Positions 1 through 8,486 of a DNA stretch of 41,804 nucleotides are shown here, piece after piece. A model generated the notes under the pieces. It saw nothing but the letters and a program-made list of their open reading frames with translations, did not search any database and was not told where the DNA came from. This DNA comes from an uncultured bacterium (lineage in GTDB: Bacteria > Cyanobacteriota > Vampirovibrionia > Gastranaerophilales > Gastranaerophilaceae), in contig CADBQW010000097.1 of the NCBI GenBank assembly GCA_902796925.1, positions 1-41,804 on the forward strand, given 5' to 3'. Each line of letters opens with the position of its first letter. Position 1 is the first letter of the stretch. The position numbers were made by a program, and so were the translations under genes.

Positions 1-57
1 CATGAAATTATGAACGAAGAAGTTCAAAAGATTTTAAATTGCGGGATTTTAGACTAG
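1..57 (+). CDS. 3' end of an upstream gene (partial)
   Basis: An open frame runs from base 1 to a TAG at 55-57 and gives the last 18 residues of a protein ending in KILNCGILD. Composition and position fit the tail of a real gene on the plus strand, but too little is left to name a family. About 120 non-coding bases follow before the next start codon. The frame could also be open by chance, because it is so short. Confidence 0.5.
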   Translation, partial: HEIMNEEVQKILNCGILD

Positions 58-180
58 TGTTCTATATTTATAAACCGAAGTATTTTACATGCCTGCTTAA
101 TATATTATAACAAACTCTTTATAAGGAATTTTGTTTAGGGTAAAATTGGTTGCAATTGTGAAAATTAGTAAGAGGATATT

Positions 181-1560
181 ATGTACAATTACAATGTAGC
201 GATTATTGGTGCCGGACCTGCAGGAATTTTTGCGGCATTAGAGATAACAAAATTAAAACCTGAATGGAAAGTAATTTTAATAGAAAAAGGTGACAGAATA
301 GAAAATAGAAAATGCCTTCTGCGTGAGGGTTACGCAAAATGTCCTACTTGTAAAAAATGTGGTCTTTTATGCGGTTGGGGAGGTGCCGGAGCTTTTTCTG
401 ACGGCAAGCTGACGCTCACACCTGATGTAGGTGGGCATTTATCTGAATATATGTCAAGGGGAGAAGTTGAAGAATTAATTGATTATGCAGATAAGTATTA
501 TCTAAAATTCGGAGCAACGGAAGAAGTATTTGGCACTGACAGAAAAGTTTATGATGAGCTTGAACGTCAAGCAGCTTTAGCAGAACTACGACTCGTATAT
601 TCTCCGGTTAGACACCTTGGAACAGAAAGAAGTTTAGATGTTTTGAAAAACATGCAAGACTTTTTGGATGAGCATATTACGATACTCAACGGCGTTTCTG
701 CGGAAAGCTTGATTGTAGAATGTGAACAGGTTAAGGGAATAAAATTAAATAATGGTGATACTATTTGTGCACAATACACAATTATCGCGCCGGGTAGAGA
801 GGGTGCCGATTGGCTTACGCAGGAATTTGCCAAAAATAAAATCGGCATGGTCAACAATGCAGTTGATGTAGGCGTAAGGGTAGAATTACCTGCCCCTGTA
901 TTTGAACCGTTAACTTCTAAACTTTACGAATCTAAACTGATTTATCATGCACCAACTTTTGGGGATGAAGTAAGAACATTCTGTATGAACCCTAATGGCG
1001 AAGTTGTCCAAGAAAATTATAACGGAATTGCTACTGTAAACGGACATAGCTACGCAGAGATGAAAACAAAAAATACTAACTTTGCACTTTTGGTTAGCGA
1101 AAGATTTACAGAACCGTTTAAAGAACCGATTCGATATGGTCAACATATTGCCAGCTTAGCTAATATGTTGGGTGGCGGAATTCTTGTTCAAAGGTTTGGT
1201 GATTTGTTGGATGGGCGCAGGTCAACTCCTGATAGAATTAAGTCAAGTATAATTACTCCGACACTTTCTTGTGCAACTCCCGGGGATTTGAGTTTGGTAA
1301 TTCCTTATCGCCAAATGACAAGTATTATTGAAATGTTACAGGCCCTGGATAAACTTTGTCCGGGTACAGCTTCAAGGTATACATTATTGTATGGTATAGA
1401 AGTAAAATTCTATTCAGCACGCGTAAAGCTTACCGATAAACTTGAAACTGAAGGAGTGAAGAATTTATTTACAATAGGTGACGGCGCAGGTGTTACCCGC
1501 GGACTTATTCAGGCTTCGGCATCCGGTATTCACGTTGCACGCACAATTTGCTCCAGATAG
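181..1560 (+). CDS. FAD-dependent dehydrogenase (COG2509-like NAD(P)/FAD oxidoreductase)
   Basis: The protein has 459 residues. It opens with a dinucleotide-binding fold, GAGPAGIF at residues 10-17, followed by an acidic residue at the end of the second strand (LIEKGD, about 33-38), which is the usual FAD-binding pattern. A Cys-rich stretch (CPTCKKCGLLCGWGGAG, about 55-71) and the C-terminal FAD box TIGDGAGVTRGLIQA (about 435-449) are typical of the uncharacterised flavoprotein dehydrogenases of COG2509. It is probably soluble, as no signal peptide or membrane helix is seen. AGAGGATATT before the ATG supplies a ribosome site. The physiological substrate is unknown for the family. The next gene, a sensor kinase, starts 22 bases after the stop, but it has its own promoter inside the end of this gene. 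Confidence 0.85.
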   Translation: MYNYNVAIIGAGPAGIFAALEITKLKPEWKVILIEKGDRIENRKCLLREGYAKCPTCKKCGLLCGWGGAGAFSDGKLTLTPDVGGHLSEYMSRGEVEELIDYADKYYLKFGATEEVFGTDRKVYDELERQAALAELRLVYSPVRHLGTERSLDVLKNMQDFLDEHITILNGVSAESLIVECEQVKGIKLNNGDTICAQYTIIAPGREGADWLTQEFAKNKIGMVNNAVDVGVRVELPAPVFEPLTSKLYESKLIYHAPTFGDEVRTFCMNPNGEVVQENYNGIATVNGHSYAEMKTKNTNFALLVSERFTEPFKEPIRYGQHIASLANMLGGGILVQRFGDLLDGRRSTPDRIKSSIITPTLSCATPGDLSLVIPYRQMTSIIEMLQALDKLCPGTASRYTLLYGIEVKFYSARVKLTDKLETEGVKNLFTIGDGAGVTRGLIQASASGIHVARTICSR

Positions 1561-1576
1561 TTTATCATGGTATAAT
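1548..1576 (+). promoter_or_regulatory. Promoter of the sensor kinase at 1583, leaderless geometry
   Basis: A perfect TATAAT lies at 1571-1576, preceded by an extended TGG element. A weak -35, TTGCTC at 1548-1553, sits 17 bases upstream. The A of the kinase ATG is 7 bases after the last T of the -10, where transcription normally starts. No Shine-Dalgarno sequence precedes the ATG. The mRNA is therefore inferred to be leaderless. The promoter overlaps the last codons of the flavoprotein gene. Confidence 0.65.
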
Positions 1577-1582
1577 TTTTTT

Positions 1583-3343
1583 ATGAACGAGAAAAGAATA
1601 AGTTTAACTGCACAAAACAGACTCATAGTTTTAGGCCTGCTGTTGAGCACGGTATTAATAATATTTATAGCAATTTTTTCTATATTTAATATCCAAAATA
1701 AACTGGATGAAGGGTATCAGAGTTTTGGTAAAATTATATCAAAAGCTCTCGCAGTCGAAAGTTCCGAACTGTCAAAAAAAATGCCGTATAAGGAAACATT
1801 GAATACTGTTCAATCTCACGCCGATACAATTTTACGCGGCAATAGCGATATTTTATATATAAAAATATCGGATGAAAAAGGTAATGAAATTTACAACAGG
1901 CACAGTTCAAATACTGAGGAAAGCAAAAGAAATATTACCGTAAATTCACAAATTACAAGTCCTGAAAACGGTGACATTTTGGGTATTGTAACAGTTGGAT
2001 TCTCCGGTAAAGGCATTGAACAAATTTTCACTACAACGAGAGCATCAATGATATTCGTCTTTATGATTGCTTGGATTGTATTTGCATTTGTTGTCTTAAT
2101 CAATACCTACTTGATAACTCGCGAATTAAGAATATTGAAAGAAGGTGTTAAAAAGATATCCTCCGGCGAATTTGGATATACAATAGAGGGTAAAGAAGTT
2201 TCTGAAGAAGTTGAAGAACTTTTTAATTCCTTTAACAATATGTCCGCAAAATTAAGGGTATATGAAGAACAAAATATTGAACAGTTAACTTTGGAAAGGA
2301 ACAAACTGGAAGCGGTATTGATGAGCATCGCAAACGGTGTTGTAGTTTGCGACAACAACGACAATGTAGTTTTATTGAATAACCACGCAAAAAAACTCCT
2401 TGAAGTTAATGAAAATAAATTTCTGAATCAAAAAATTCAAGATTACAAAGATACCTCCGGGAGCCTTTGTTTTAAAGATAAAATTGAGCAATATAAGTCC
2501 ACAAAACCCGAAGATATCAAAGACAGTCAAATTGAATTCAGTATTAAAATTAATGAACGGACAATAAAATCTATTATCTCACCTATGTTTACACGCAATA
2601 ACGATTATGTAGGTTATATAATCGTTCTCATTGATATGACAAAGGAAGCTGAAATGGATTTGATGAGAGCGAATTTTATATCAAACGTTTCTCATGAATT
2701 AAGAACTCCTGTGACGGTTTTGCGTTCATATATTGATACCCTTTATACTATGGGTGATGAATTCGATGAATCCACAAAGAAAGAATTTATAGAAACCATT
2801 AACAAAGAAATTATCAGACTGAATAATATGGTCAATGATATTCTCGATTTTTCACGATTAGAATCCGGAGTTAAGGTAGAAAAAGAAGAAAATAATATTA
2901 TTGAACTCGTTGAATCCTGTGTTAATAGTGTTAATGTGCTTTTACAAGAACATAATATTAAACTTACTATTCACAAAGAGGGTGAAATTCCTCCAATTAA
3001 CTTTAATTATAATAGTATTGAACGAGCTTTTATAAACCTCATTTCCAATGCAATAAAGTATTCTCCGGATGGTTCCAATATTGACGTATATGTAAAGACA
3101 CTACCGGACATGAATGAAGTTGAAGTTTCGGTAAAAGATGAAGGTTGCGGTATTGCTCCGGAACACCAAAAGAAGGTTTTCGACAGGTTCTACCGCATTG
3201 AAAACAATGCCCATACAATTAAAGGCACAGGATTAGGATTAAATCTTGTTAAAACTACTATTGAACGCTACCACCAAGGTGAAGTTTTTGTATCCTCTCA
3301 AGTTGGAAAAGGTTCTACCTTTGGGTTTAGACTCCCTGTATAA
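1583..3343 (+). CDS. Membrane sensor histidine kinase (HAMP-PAS-HisKA-HATPase)
   Basis: The protein has 586 residues. Two membrane helices (about residues 14-36 and 155-178) bracket an extracytoplasmic sensor region of roughly 115 residues. HAMP follows (from TRELRILKEG), then a PAS-like domain from about 236, and a HisKA box ISNVSHELRTP with the phosphoacceptor His near 371. The ATPase shows N-box FINLISNAIKYSP, G1 DEGCGI, F-box FDRFYRI and G2 GTGLGL. This is the PhoR/WalK-like layout of an envelope or nutrient sensor. No response regulator is adjacent, so its partner is elsewhere. The frame stays open upstream to 1478 inside the flavoprotein gene. The ATG at 1583 is chosen because the resulting N-terminus begins just before the first membrane helix and because a promoter lies directly in front of it. 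Confidence 0.9.
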   Translation: MNEKRISLTAQNRLIVLGLLLSTVLIIFIAIFSIFNIQNKLDEGYQSFGKIISKALAVESSELSKKMPYKETLNTVQSHADTILRGNSDILYIKISDEKGNEIYNRHSSNTEESKRNITVNSQITSPENGDILGIVTVGFSGKGIEQIFTTTRASMIFVFMIAWIVFAFVVLINTYLITRELRILKEGVKKISSGEFGYTIEGKEVSEEVEELFNSFNNMSAKLRVYEEQNIEQLTLERNKLEAVLMSIANGVVVCDNNDNVVLLNNHAKKLLEVNENKFLNQKIQDYKDTSGSLCFKDKIEQYKSTKPEDIKDSQIEFSIKINERTIKSIISPMFTRNNDYVGYIIVLIDMTKEAEMDLMRANFISNVSHELRTPVTVLRSYIDTLYTMGDEFDESTKKEFIETINKEIIRLNNMVNDILDFSRLESGVKVEKEENNIIELVESCVNSVNVLLQEHNIKLTIHKEGEIPPINFNYNSIERAFINLISNAIKYSPDGSNIDVYVKTLPDMNEVEVSVKDEGCGIAPEHQKKVFDRFYRIENNAHTIKGTGLGLNLVKTTIERYHQGEVFVSSQVGKGSTFGFRLPV

Positions 3344-3366
3344 CTCATCAATTATTTACAAAACTA

Positions 3367-4227
3367 TTATTCCTGAAAATTATTTGTTACAGAATGAATA
3401 TATTCAAGAATTTGTGCAAAATATTTAAGGTCACAAGTCCCGTTAATAATAAAATCAGAAGTACTCCTAAACGGTGACACATATTTGTCGCCGGCATTTT
3501 TTAAATAATTCCAGTGCTTCAGAGCATTTTCTTCGCTTTGATTTCTTTCTTCAACAGCACGCTTTACAAAACGGTGTTTTCTGATACTATCTGGAGCTTC
3601 AATATATATTCTAATATCAAAGACATCTTGCACATCTTCATACATTGTAGCAATACCTTCTACAACAATAATTTTTTCTGAATATATGTGCAAAGCAGAT
3701 GGAATAGAAATTCCTGTTCCATTTGGCATATACATTGGGGCATCAATATCTATTCCCTGGGAAAGATCAATTAAATCTTCCTTTAGCCTATCAAGTTGGA
3801 AACTCGACGGAGCATCGATATCGTAACCACTATCTCTTACTTTATCAAATGAACCATATTTATTAATTAATGCGGAAATATCTTTAAAATAATTGTCGGT
3901 ACTTAAAACAGCAACAGGCATATCAAATTCTTCTATTACATTTTTAATTTCTCGGCATATAGTAGATTTACCCGAGGCAGAAGCTCCGGTAATACCAATC
4001 AATAAATGTTTTTGAGGGGTATTTATAAGCCGTTTTGTAAACTTTGGAATAAAATTTTCATCTACTTCAATAAATACTCTATTTTCATGTTTTTTATCGT
4101 TTGCCAAAATCTGCTTAAACTTTGTTTGCAAATAGAACGCAAGCAACTCTCTGCCAGTCTTTGAATTGAAGTCGGGTTTTAAAATTCTGTCATTAGAGTT
4201 TAAGTCTTTATCTATAAGTGATTGCAT
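3367..4227 (-). CDS. Uridine kinase-like P-loop kinase
   Basis: The 286-residue protein has a Walker A loop GASASGKST (residues 81-89) and the STDNYFKD motif typical of uridine kinase and phosphoribulokinase-type enzymes, with a later VVEGIATM strand and an RKHRFVKRAVEER lid-like segment. An N-terminal extension of about 75 residues, absent from short bacterial Udk proteins, suggests a diverged subfamily. The likely activity is phosphorylation of a nucleoside or a similar small substrate in the cytoplasm; uridine is inferred only from family resemblance. It is the last gene of a minus-strand group with dCMP deaminase and a PurH homologue, which supports a nucleotide-metabolism role. It converges with the sensor kinase, leaving 23 bases between stops and no clear terminator. 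Confidence 0.75.
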   Translation of the reverse strand: MQSLIDKDLNSNDRILKPDFNSKTGRELLAFYLQTKFKQILANDKKHENRVFIEVDENFIPKFTKRLINTPQKHLLIGITGASASGKSTICREIKNVIEEFDMPVAVLSTDNYFKDISALINKYGSFDKVRDSGYDIDAPSSFQLDRLKEDLIDLSQGIDIDAPMYMPNGTGISIPSALHIYSEKIIVVEGIATMYEDVQDVFDIRIYIEAPDSIRKHRFVKRAVEERNQSEENALKHWNYLKNAGDKYVSPFRSTSDFIINGTCDLKYFAQILEYIHSVTNNFQE

Positions 4228-4321
4228 CTATTAATTCCGCTAATATATTTTTATGTGATTAATATAATACATGAGAAAAAAAATTTTTGCCAGTGTTTTA
4301 TAGAAAAGTTAAAAAATATTT

Positions 4322-4771
4322 CTAAACTTGAGCCTCAAGCTCTTGTCTTATATCATCAACTGTCACATGCAAAACAGGGGAATTGTCATCTTTTTTCAGA
4401 ACAACGTCTTTTATACCTGCTTGAACGATAAATCTTTTACACAATATACAAATCATACTATGCCCGTATATATACATAGTTGAACCTTTACAACGATCTT
4501 GCCCGGCCTGAATTATGGCGTTTTGTTCGGCGTGTATGGAACGACAAGTTTCATAACGGGTACCTGATTGTATATTATTTTTAATCCTATAACATTGGCC
4601 GCGTTCGTAGCAAGATTCAACTTTTGATGGTGTTCCGTTGTACCCGGTTGCCTTAATTTTTTTATCTTCACCTACAATAACCGCACCCACCTGTGCTCTT
4701 AGGCAATTTGAGCGGCTTGCACAAGTTTTAGCTAAATCCAAAAAATATTCTTCCCAAGTTTTTATTTCCAT
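4322..4771 (-). CDS. dCMP deaminase family protein (ComEB-like)
   Basis: The 149-residue protein is a zinc-dependent deaminase. HAE at residues 80-82 gives a zinc ligand and the catalytic glutamate, and C108-x2-C111 (MICILC) gives the other two ligands. The usual PCxxC is varied at its first residue. N-terminal KTCASRSNCLRAQVGAV and ATGYNGTPS match deoxycytidylate deaminases, which turn dCMP into dUMP for dTTP synthesis. Further cysteines (54, 60, 76) and H80 may form the second, structural zinc site known in this family. The ribosome site GAGGG lies a few bases before the ATG. The gene starts 10 bases after the stop of the PurH homologue, so the two are very likely co-transcribed. Confidence 0.88.
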   Translation of the reverse strand: MEIKTWEEYFLDLAKTCASRSNCLRAQVGAVIVGEDKKIKATGYNGTPSKVESCYERGQCYRIKNNIQSGTRYETCRSIHAEQNAIIQAGQDRCKGSTMYIYGHSMICILCKRFIVQAGIKDVVLKKDDNSPVLHVTVDDIRQELEAQV

Positions 4772-4781
4772 AATACCCTCA

Positions 4782-6287
4782 TTAATGTGTATAGTTCTTA
4801 ATTCCGGTCATAATCATTGTTATACCATATTTATCAGCCATCTCAATTATCTGCGGATCTTTTGGAACCCCACCCGGCTGAATAATTAAACTAATTCTGT
4901 TTTGAATCGCAGCATATATACAATCCTCAGCCGGAATAGCACAATCTGAGACCAGTACAGCATCTTTTGCCATATCCGCTGCCTGATTGAGAACACTTTC
5001 GATTGCGGTTAAAGTATTGGTATAACCCTGTCCTATTGAAACGGCTTTTAAATTTTTCACTACAATAGCAGCATTAGTCTTGGCGTATTTTGCAACCTTC
5101 CACCCAAAAACCGCATCCTCAATTTGTTGAGCTGTAGGTTTTTCTTTTGTTACAACCTTAAACATGTCTTTTTTTAATTCGCTGTTATTTTTATCTTGGA
5201 TAAGAACCCCAAAAGGCGTAACGGTGAATTCTTCCATCTGAAGTTGACGATATTCCTTGAGAGGAGTTTTTAATGTTATTATTTTTAGACTCGAATCTTC
5301 CTTCAAAATTTCCATAGCATCTTCATCAAATTCCGGTGCTGCAATAACCTCAACTGCCATTGAACTCAAATGTTTTGCCGTATCGGAATCCACTTTCTGA
5401 GAAAACGCAACTGTTCCGAAATAAGTGCTCATAGGGTCACAATCAAATGCCTTTGTATATGCCTCATAAATAGATTTTCCGATTGCAACTCCGCAAGGTT
5501 TTGTGTGTCTTACAATTGCAACAGCAGGTACATCATAGAATTCAGAGGTTATATTTATTGCCTCCGTAAGATTCAAGATATCATTATATGAAAGCTCATT
5601 TTCATTTTCAATTTTATAATCAATCATAACCGAACTATTGTATACGGCAGCTTTTTGCCCATGGTTTTCACCATGCGGCAAATCATTTATCTTTTCAAGA
5701 GAAAAACTTTTATACGAATTCTCACCTGTCTCTGTAAGAACTGCCGAACATATAGCTCTGTCGTAATCTGATATCATATTGAAAACCTTAGCTGCAAGCT
5801 TTAACCTTCCAAAATCGTTTGCATTCATTGCTAAGTAATAATCCTGCTTGTCGCAAATTACGGTAACATTTTTATAATTCTTTGCCGCAGCACGTAACAG
5901 TGTCACTCCAACTATATCAATTTGGTTTATCATTTCGTTAATATCAGATGTTTTTCTCTCAATATCCTTAAATGGCCTCAAGTTTATAACAACAGTGTCA
6001 AACTCTTTGATAGCGAAGGATTCCAATTGATTAAGTTCTTTTGCATCATAACTATTTGCCAAGATACCTGCCAATACCCTCTCATTTAAAGAGTTATAAT
6101 CATTTGACAAAAGACTCGGTGCCGCAGTGAATTCAGCCACATTTATCACTTCAATTCCTGCGTTGGTAAGAGTGTTATAAGTATCCCCGGCAGCCACAAT
6201 TTCGTACCCAAATTTGTCTATAAGGTTTCTCACAAAATCTTCTATTCCATTTTTGTCATAAACACTTACAAATGCTCGTCTTTTCAT
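4782..6287 (-). CDS. Divergent PurH homologue (AICAR transformylase / IMP cyclohydrolase family)
   Basis: The 501-residue protein is collinear with PurH, which performs the last two steps of IMP synthesis. Conserved landmarks are the opening SVYDKNGI, LLRAAAKNYKNVTVI (130-144), GEN (206-208), HTKPCGVAIG (261-270), EVIAAPEFDEDA and IIQPGG. Many motif positions differ from classical PurH. KTLHP, which carries the cyclohydrolase lysine, is replaced by NSLNE (65-69). NLYPF reads NLRPF (102-106). The transformylase KH pair is RH (260-261), GxGxGQ-type glycines read GQGYTNT, and the C-terminal G(M/L)RHFxH reads GIKNYTH. The fold is surely PurH-like, but catalysis of both steps is doubtful. It may be a paralogue or a diverged functional version. 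AAGGAT provides the ribosome site, and it heads the operon with dCMP deaminase. Confidence 0.8.
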   Translation of the reverse strand: MKRRAFVSVYDKNGIEDFVRNLIDKFGYEIVAAGDTYNTLTNAGIEVINVAEFTAAPSLLSNDYNSLNERVLAGILANSYDAKELNQLESFAIKEFDTVVINLRPFKDIERKTSDINEMINQIDIVGVTLLRAAAKNYKNVTVICDKQDYYLAMNANDFGRLKLAAKVFNMISDYDRAICSAVLTETGENSYKSFSLEKINDLPHGENHGQKAAVYNSSVMIDYKIENENELSYNDILNLTEAINITSEFYDVPAVAIVRHTKPCGVAIGKSIYEAYTKAFDCDPMSTYFGTVAFSQKVDSDTAKHLSSMAVEVIAAPEFDEDAMEILKEDSSLKIITLKTPLKEYRQLQMEEFTVTPFGVLIQDKNNSELKKDMFKVVTKEKPTAQQIEDAVFGWKVAKYAKTNAAIVVKNLKAVSIGQGYTNTLTAIESVLNQAADMAKDAVLVSDCAIPAEDCIYAAIQNRISLIIQPGGVPKDPQIIEMADKYGITMIMTGIKNYTH

Positions 6288-6469
6288 AGCTCTATCCTTA
6301 ATTAATCTGATGCAAATATACTATACCATAATATCGGGATTTTGTGAATAGAAAAACAAGCCAAAGCAGACAGAAAATATTATGTTAAGAAATGTTAATT
6401 TGAGTTTTATTCTTACTGAAACCCTTGTATAGCTTAGTATACGGGCTATTTTTATGCTTAAAGCGTGCA

Positions 6470-6477
6470 GGGGGGGG
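6470..6477 (+). repeat. G8 homopolymer in the upstream region of the gene at 6550
   Basis: Eight consecutive G sit in an AT-rich intergenic region (6288-6549), between two GTGCAG copies that partly overlap the tract. Such tracts can change length by slippage. The tract lies about 75 bases before the start codon, so it would change promoter spacing or leader length rather than reading frame. The rest of this 262-base gap holds a weak hairpin followed by Ts (ATAGC / GCTAT, about 6428-6455) and a GCCGATAT box near 6498, with no confident promoter. Confidence 0.5.
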
Positions 6478-6549
6478 TGCAGAAATATTCAAACGTGCCG
6501 ATATAGCTAGTGGCGAACATAGTGTACATAAAAAAAAGGAGAATCAATT

Positions 6550-7209
6550 ATGGTAAACAAAGTTAACAATAACAATGGGCACGTTAAAGGAGCTTACGAG
6601 CAAAGGCAAAAACAAAATAGACCTGTTAGCAAAACGGAACAAGCAGAAGTAGATGCTATTTTTAAAAAGTTAGACAAAGCTGATGGTAATGAAGATGGAT
6701 TTATTTCTGCTAATATTTGGAACGAATACGCCGGTAAACATGGCGGTAAACACATTAAATCACGAATCGGTGTTAAAAATGCAAAGGCATCTATTGAAAT
6801 TTACAGAGAAAGAGCTCTTGATAGGTATGTTGGTGATAAAGATTCAAGTGTAAATAAAGTTACAGCAAACAACAAAAAGACTGCACAAAAAGGTGCGGAA
6901 GGACATTATTATCATACAGGAGATCAAGGCCTTATTAACGATTTGTTAGATATTCATAAAGAGCTACGTGGACAAATTGATCCAAAGAGAACGATAACAG
7001 TTACCAATCCAAAGGAAAACCAAACAAACACATACTATGATAAGAATGGTAAATTCTTATTTGCAAAAACTGAGAATTTTAGAACCAAAGAGGTTAAAAT
7101 AATTTTAGATAAAGAAGGCACTGTGGGTATGATTGGCAAATATAACCCAAAAACTAAGAAGATATATTGCCATACGTATTTTATGAAGGATACATATGTT
7201 GAACGATAA
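6550..7209 (+). CDS. Hypothetical protein with an EF-hand-like loop
   Basis: The 219-residue protein is soluble, Lys- and Asn-rich, with no signal peptide. Residues 42-60 (LDKADGNEDGFISANIWNE) resemble an EF-hand loop, with DGNEDGFI giving D-x-N-x-D-G-x-I. The usual bidentate Glu at position 12 is Ile, and a Glu occurs three residues later, so calcium binding is uncertain. The second half includes NTYYDKNGKFLFAKTE, reminiscent of short toxin-like or RHS-type beta repeats. The start is supported by AAGGAGA seven bases upstream. It is a single-gene unit, since a strong terminator follows at 7229-7258. I do not recognise a family with a known role. Confidence 0.75.
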   Translation: MVNKVNNNNGHVKGAYEQRQKQNRPVSKTEQAEVDAIFKKLDKADGNEDGFISANIWNEYAGKHGGKHIKSRIGVKNAKASIEIYRERALDRYVGDKDSSVNKVTANNKKTAQKGAEGHYYHTGDQGLINDLLDIHKELRGQIDPKRTITVTNPKENQTNTYYDKNGKFLFAKTENFRTKEVKIILDKEGTVGMIGKYNPKTKKIYCHTYFMKDTYVER

Positions 7210-7228
7210 ACTCATATCTGCACAATAG

Positions 7229-7258
7229 CAAAAAGCTAGCCTTGTAGGCTAGCTTTTT
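7229..7258. terminator. Strong bidirectional intrinsic terminator
   Basis: A 9-bp perfect stem AGCTAGCCT / AGGCTAGCT (34-42 and 46-54 of the 7200s) has a 3-base loop and is flanked by A5 and T5. It ends the gene at 6550 and, read in reverse, can stop transcripts coming from the pilin gene at 7343. Confidence 0.9.
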
Positions 7259-7342
7259 GTCGTATGTCTTTTTAAACAATTGACCTCTTAATTTGAATTT
7301 TTATGAATTCAAACAGTTTATAATAATTAGTAGTTGCTAGAA

Positions 7343-8422
7343 TTAATAATTCATTTCCCAATTGTCTTGGATTAATGCTCCTAAACATGCTAGTTCCGGT
7401 GGGTTTTTTTCATCAGATTTACCGGAGGCTGCAACACCCCCTCCTTTGCAGTAATCATATCTTCTTGATTGTTTATTAGCTATTTCATTTTTAGCATTTC
7501 TAATTTCGTCTTGTTTGTTAACTGCATCTTCTAATTCTGCAGCTCGTTCACTGTATAGATCGTTAAAAAAATCTTCAAACTTACTGTTTAGGAGGTTTTC
7601 CATACTGCCAGAGGCCTCAGTACTGTTATTTTGGCTATACTTTTCTATGTATTCCTTTATCCATTCCTCTCTTTTGTCTTTTGATTTGCTCCAAGAGAGT
7701 GTAGTTTCAAGTAAACTTTCTTGTCCTTTTTCAAATAATTGATATTCTTCTTCGCTAAAATGTGCATGGGCTGTTTCATGACAGGCTAAAAATAGTTCTT
7801 CACCATAAGCTTGTCTTTCTATTTCATCGCTGTCGGTATAAGTTTCTCCCGTAATCCTTTTGAATTCAATTTCAGAGGCAAGTAGGGTATTCCTATCAGA
7901 CGGAGAAACAATATCTATAGATCCGTCTGAGAATATGATTCCGGCAAACAAATCTCTGCCCACGATATTAGGTTCTTTTGTTGCGTTAGTATCGATATAA
8001 ATTTTACAAATTCCCGGTGTGCATGTGGAAGGTACACAAACACTGGCTCCGCCTGATAAAGTATAGTATTTTCCACAACTGTCAGAAGAAAAATCGGAGT
8101 CAGCTCCGCTTATTGTTCTATAGCCGGATGCGAAGGTTGAAGCATATGTGGAACCTTTTTTGGCCAATTTGAGATAATTTGTAAAAAATAAATCAGGATT
8201 TGAGGTGAAATTTGTAAAATTTAAATTATTAACATTGTTATCGGCAAGATATCCGGCAAAGCCGTTTTCAATATCAATAATGGTTTTTCTTACCGACGTA
8301 ACATAAGTTTTTTTCTGGTGATTGTTTATAAGTTGAGGTAAGCTTAATGAAGCGACAACTCCAATAACCCCCAATGCTATTAGAATTTCAGAAAGAGTAA
8401 ATCCTGATTTTTTGTTATTCAT
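7343..8422 (-). CDS. Type IV pilin-like protein with an inserted HETAH-containing region
   Basis: The 359-residue protein begins with a class III prepilin signal: KKSG|FTLSE at residues 4-12, with Glu at mature position 5, followed by a hydrophobic helix to about residue 30. Prepilin peptidase should cut after Gly7. The body has features of this lineage's secreted pilins: a Cys-rich pair region (116-139), an IYIDTNATKEPNIVGRDLF segment and IIFSDGSID (about 141-170). The normal C-terminal closing (YDYCKGGGV ... ACLGALIQDNWEMNY) comes only at 322-359. Between them is an extra segment of about 140 highly charged residues (about 184-322) carrying HETAH (215-219), a HExxH-like metalloprotease motif. 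Either the insertion is a zincin-like domain or the motif is chance. It stands alone, without other pilus genes. Confidence 0.85.
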   Translation of the reverse strand: MNNKKSGFTLSEILIALGVIGVVASLSLPQLINNHQKKTYVTSVRKTIIDIENGFAGYLADNNVNNLNFTNFTSNPDLFFTNYLKLAKKGSTYASTFASGYRTISGADSDFSSDSCGKYYTLSGGASVCVPSTCTPGICKIYIDTNATKEPNIVGRDLFAGIIFSDGSIDIVSPSDRNTLLASEIEFKRITGETYTDSDEIERQAYGEELFLACHETAHAHFSEEEYQLFEKGQESLLETTLSWSKSKDKREEWIKEYIEKYSQNNSTEASGSMENLLNSKFEDFFNDLYSERAAELEDAVNKQDEIRNAKNEIANKQSRRYDYCKGGGVAASGKSDEKNPPELACLGALIQDNWEMNY

Positions 8423-8486
8423 ATCCCAAACTCCTTTGTAATTTATATTAATTATTATACCATATTATTGCAATTTTGTAATGAAT

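Noticed and set aside
1478-1582. Upstream extension of the sensor kinase frame into the flavoprotein gene
   Set aside because: It overlaps the end of the conserved flavoprotein in another frame, adds 35 unlikely residues, and the promoter lies after it.
6490-6505. Second sigma-28-like promoter at GCCGATAT before the gene at 6550
   Set aside because: The -10-like box is good, but there is no TAAA-type -35 at 11 bases upstream, so only one true match remains in the window.
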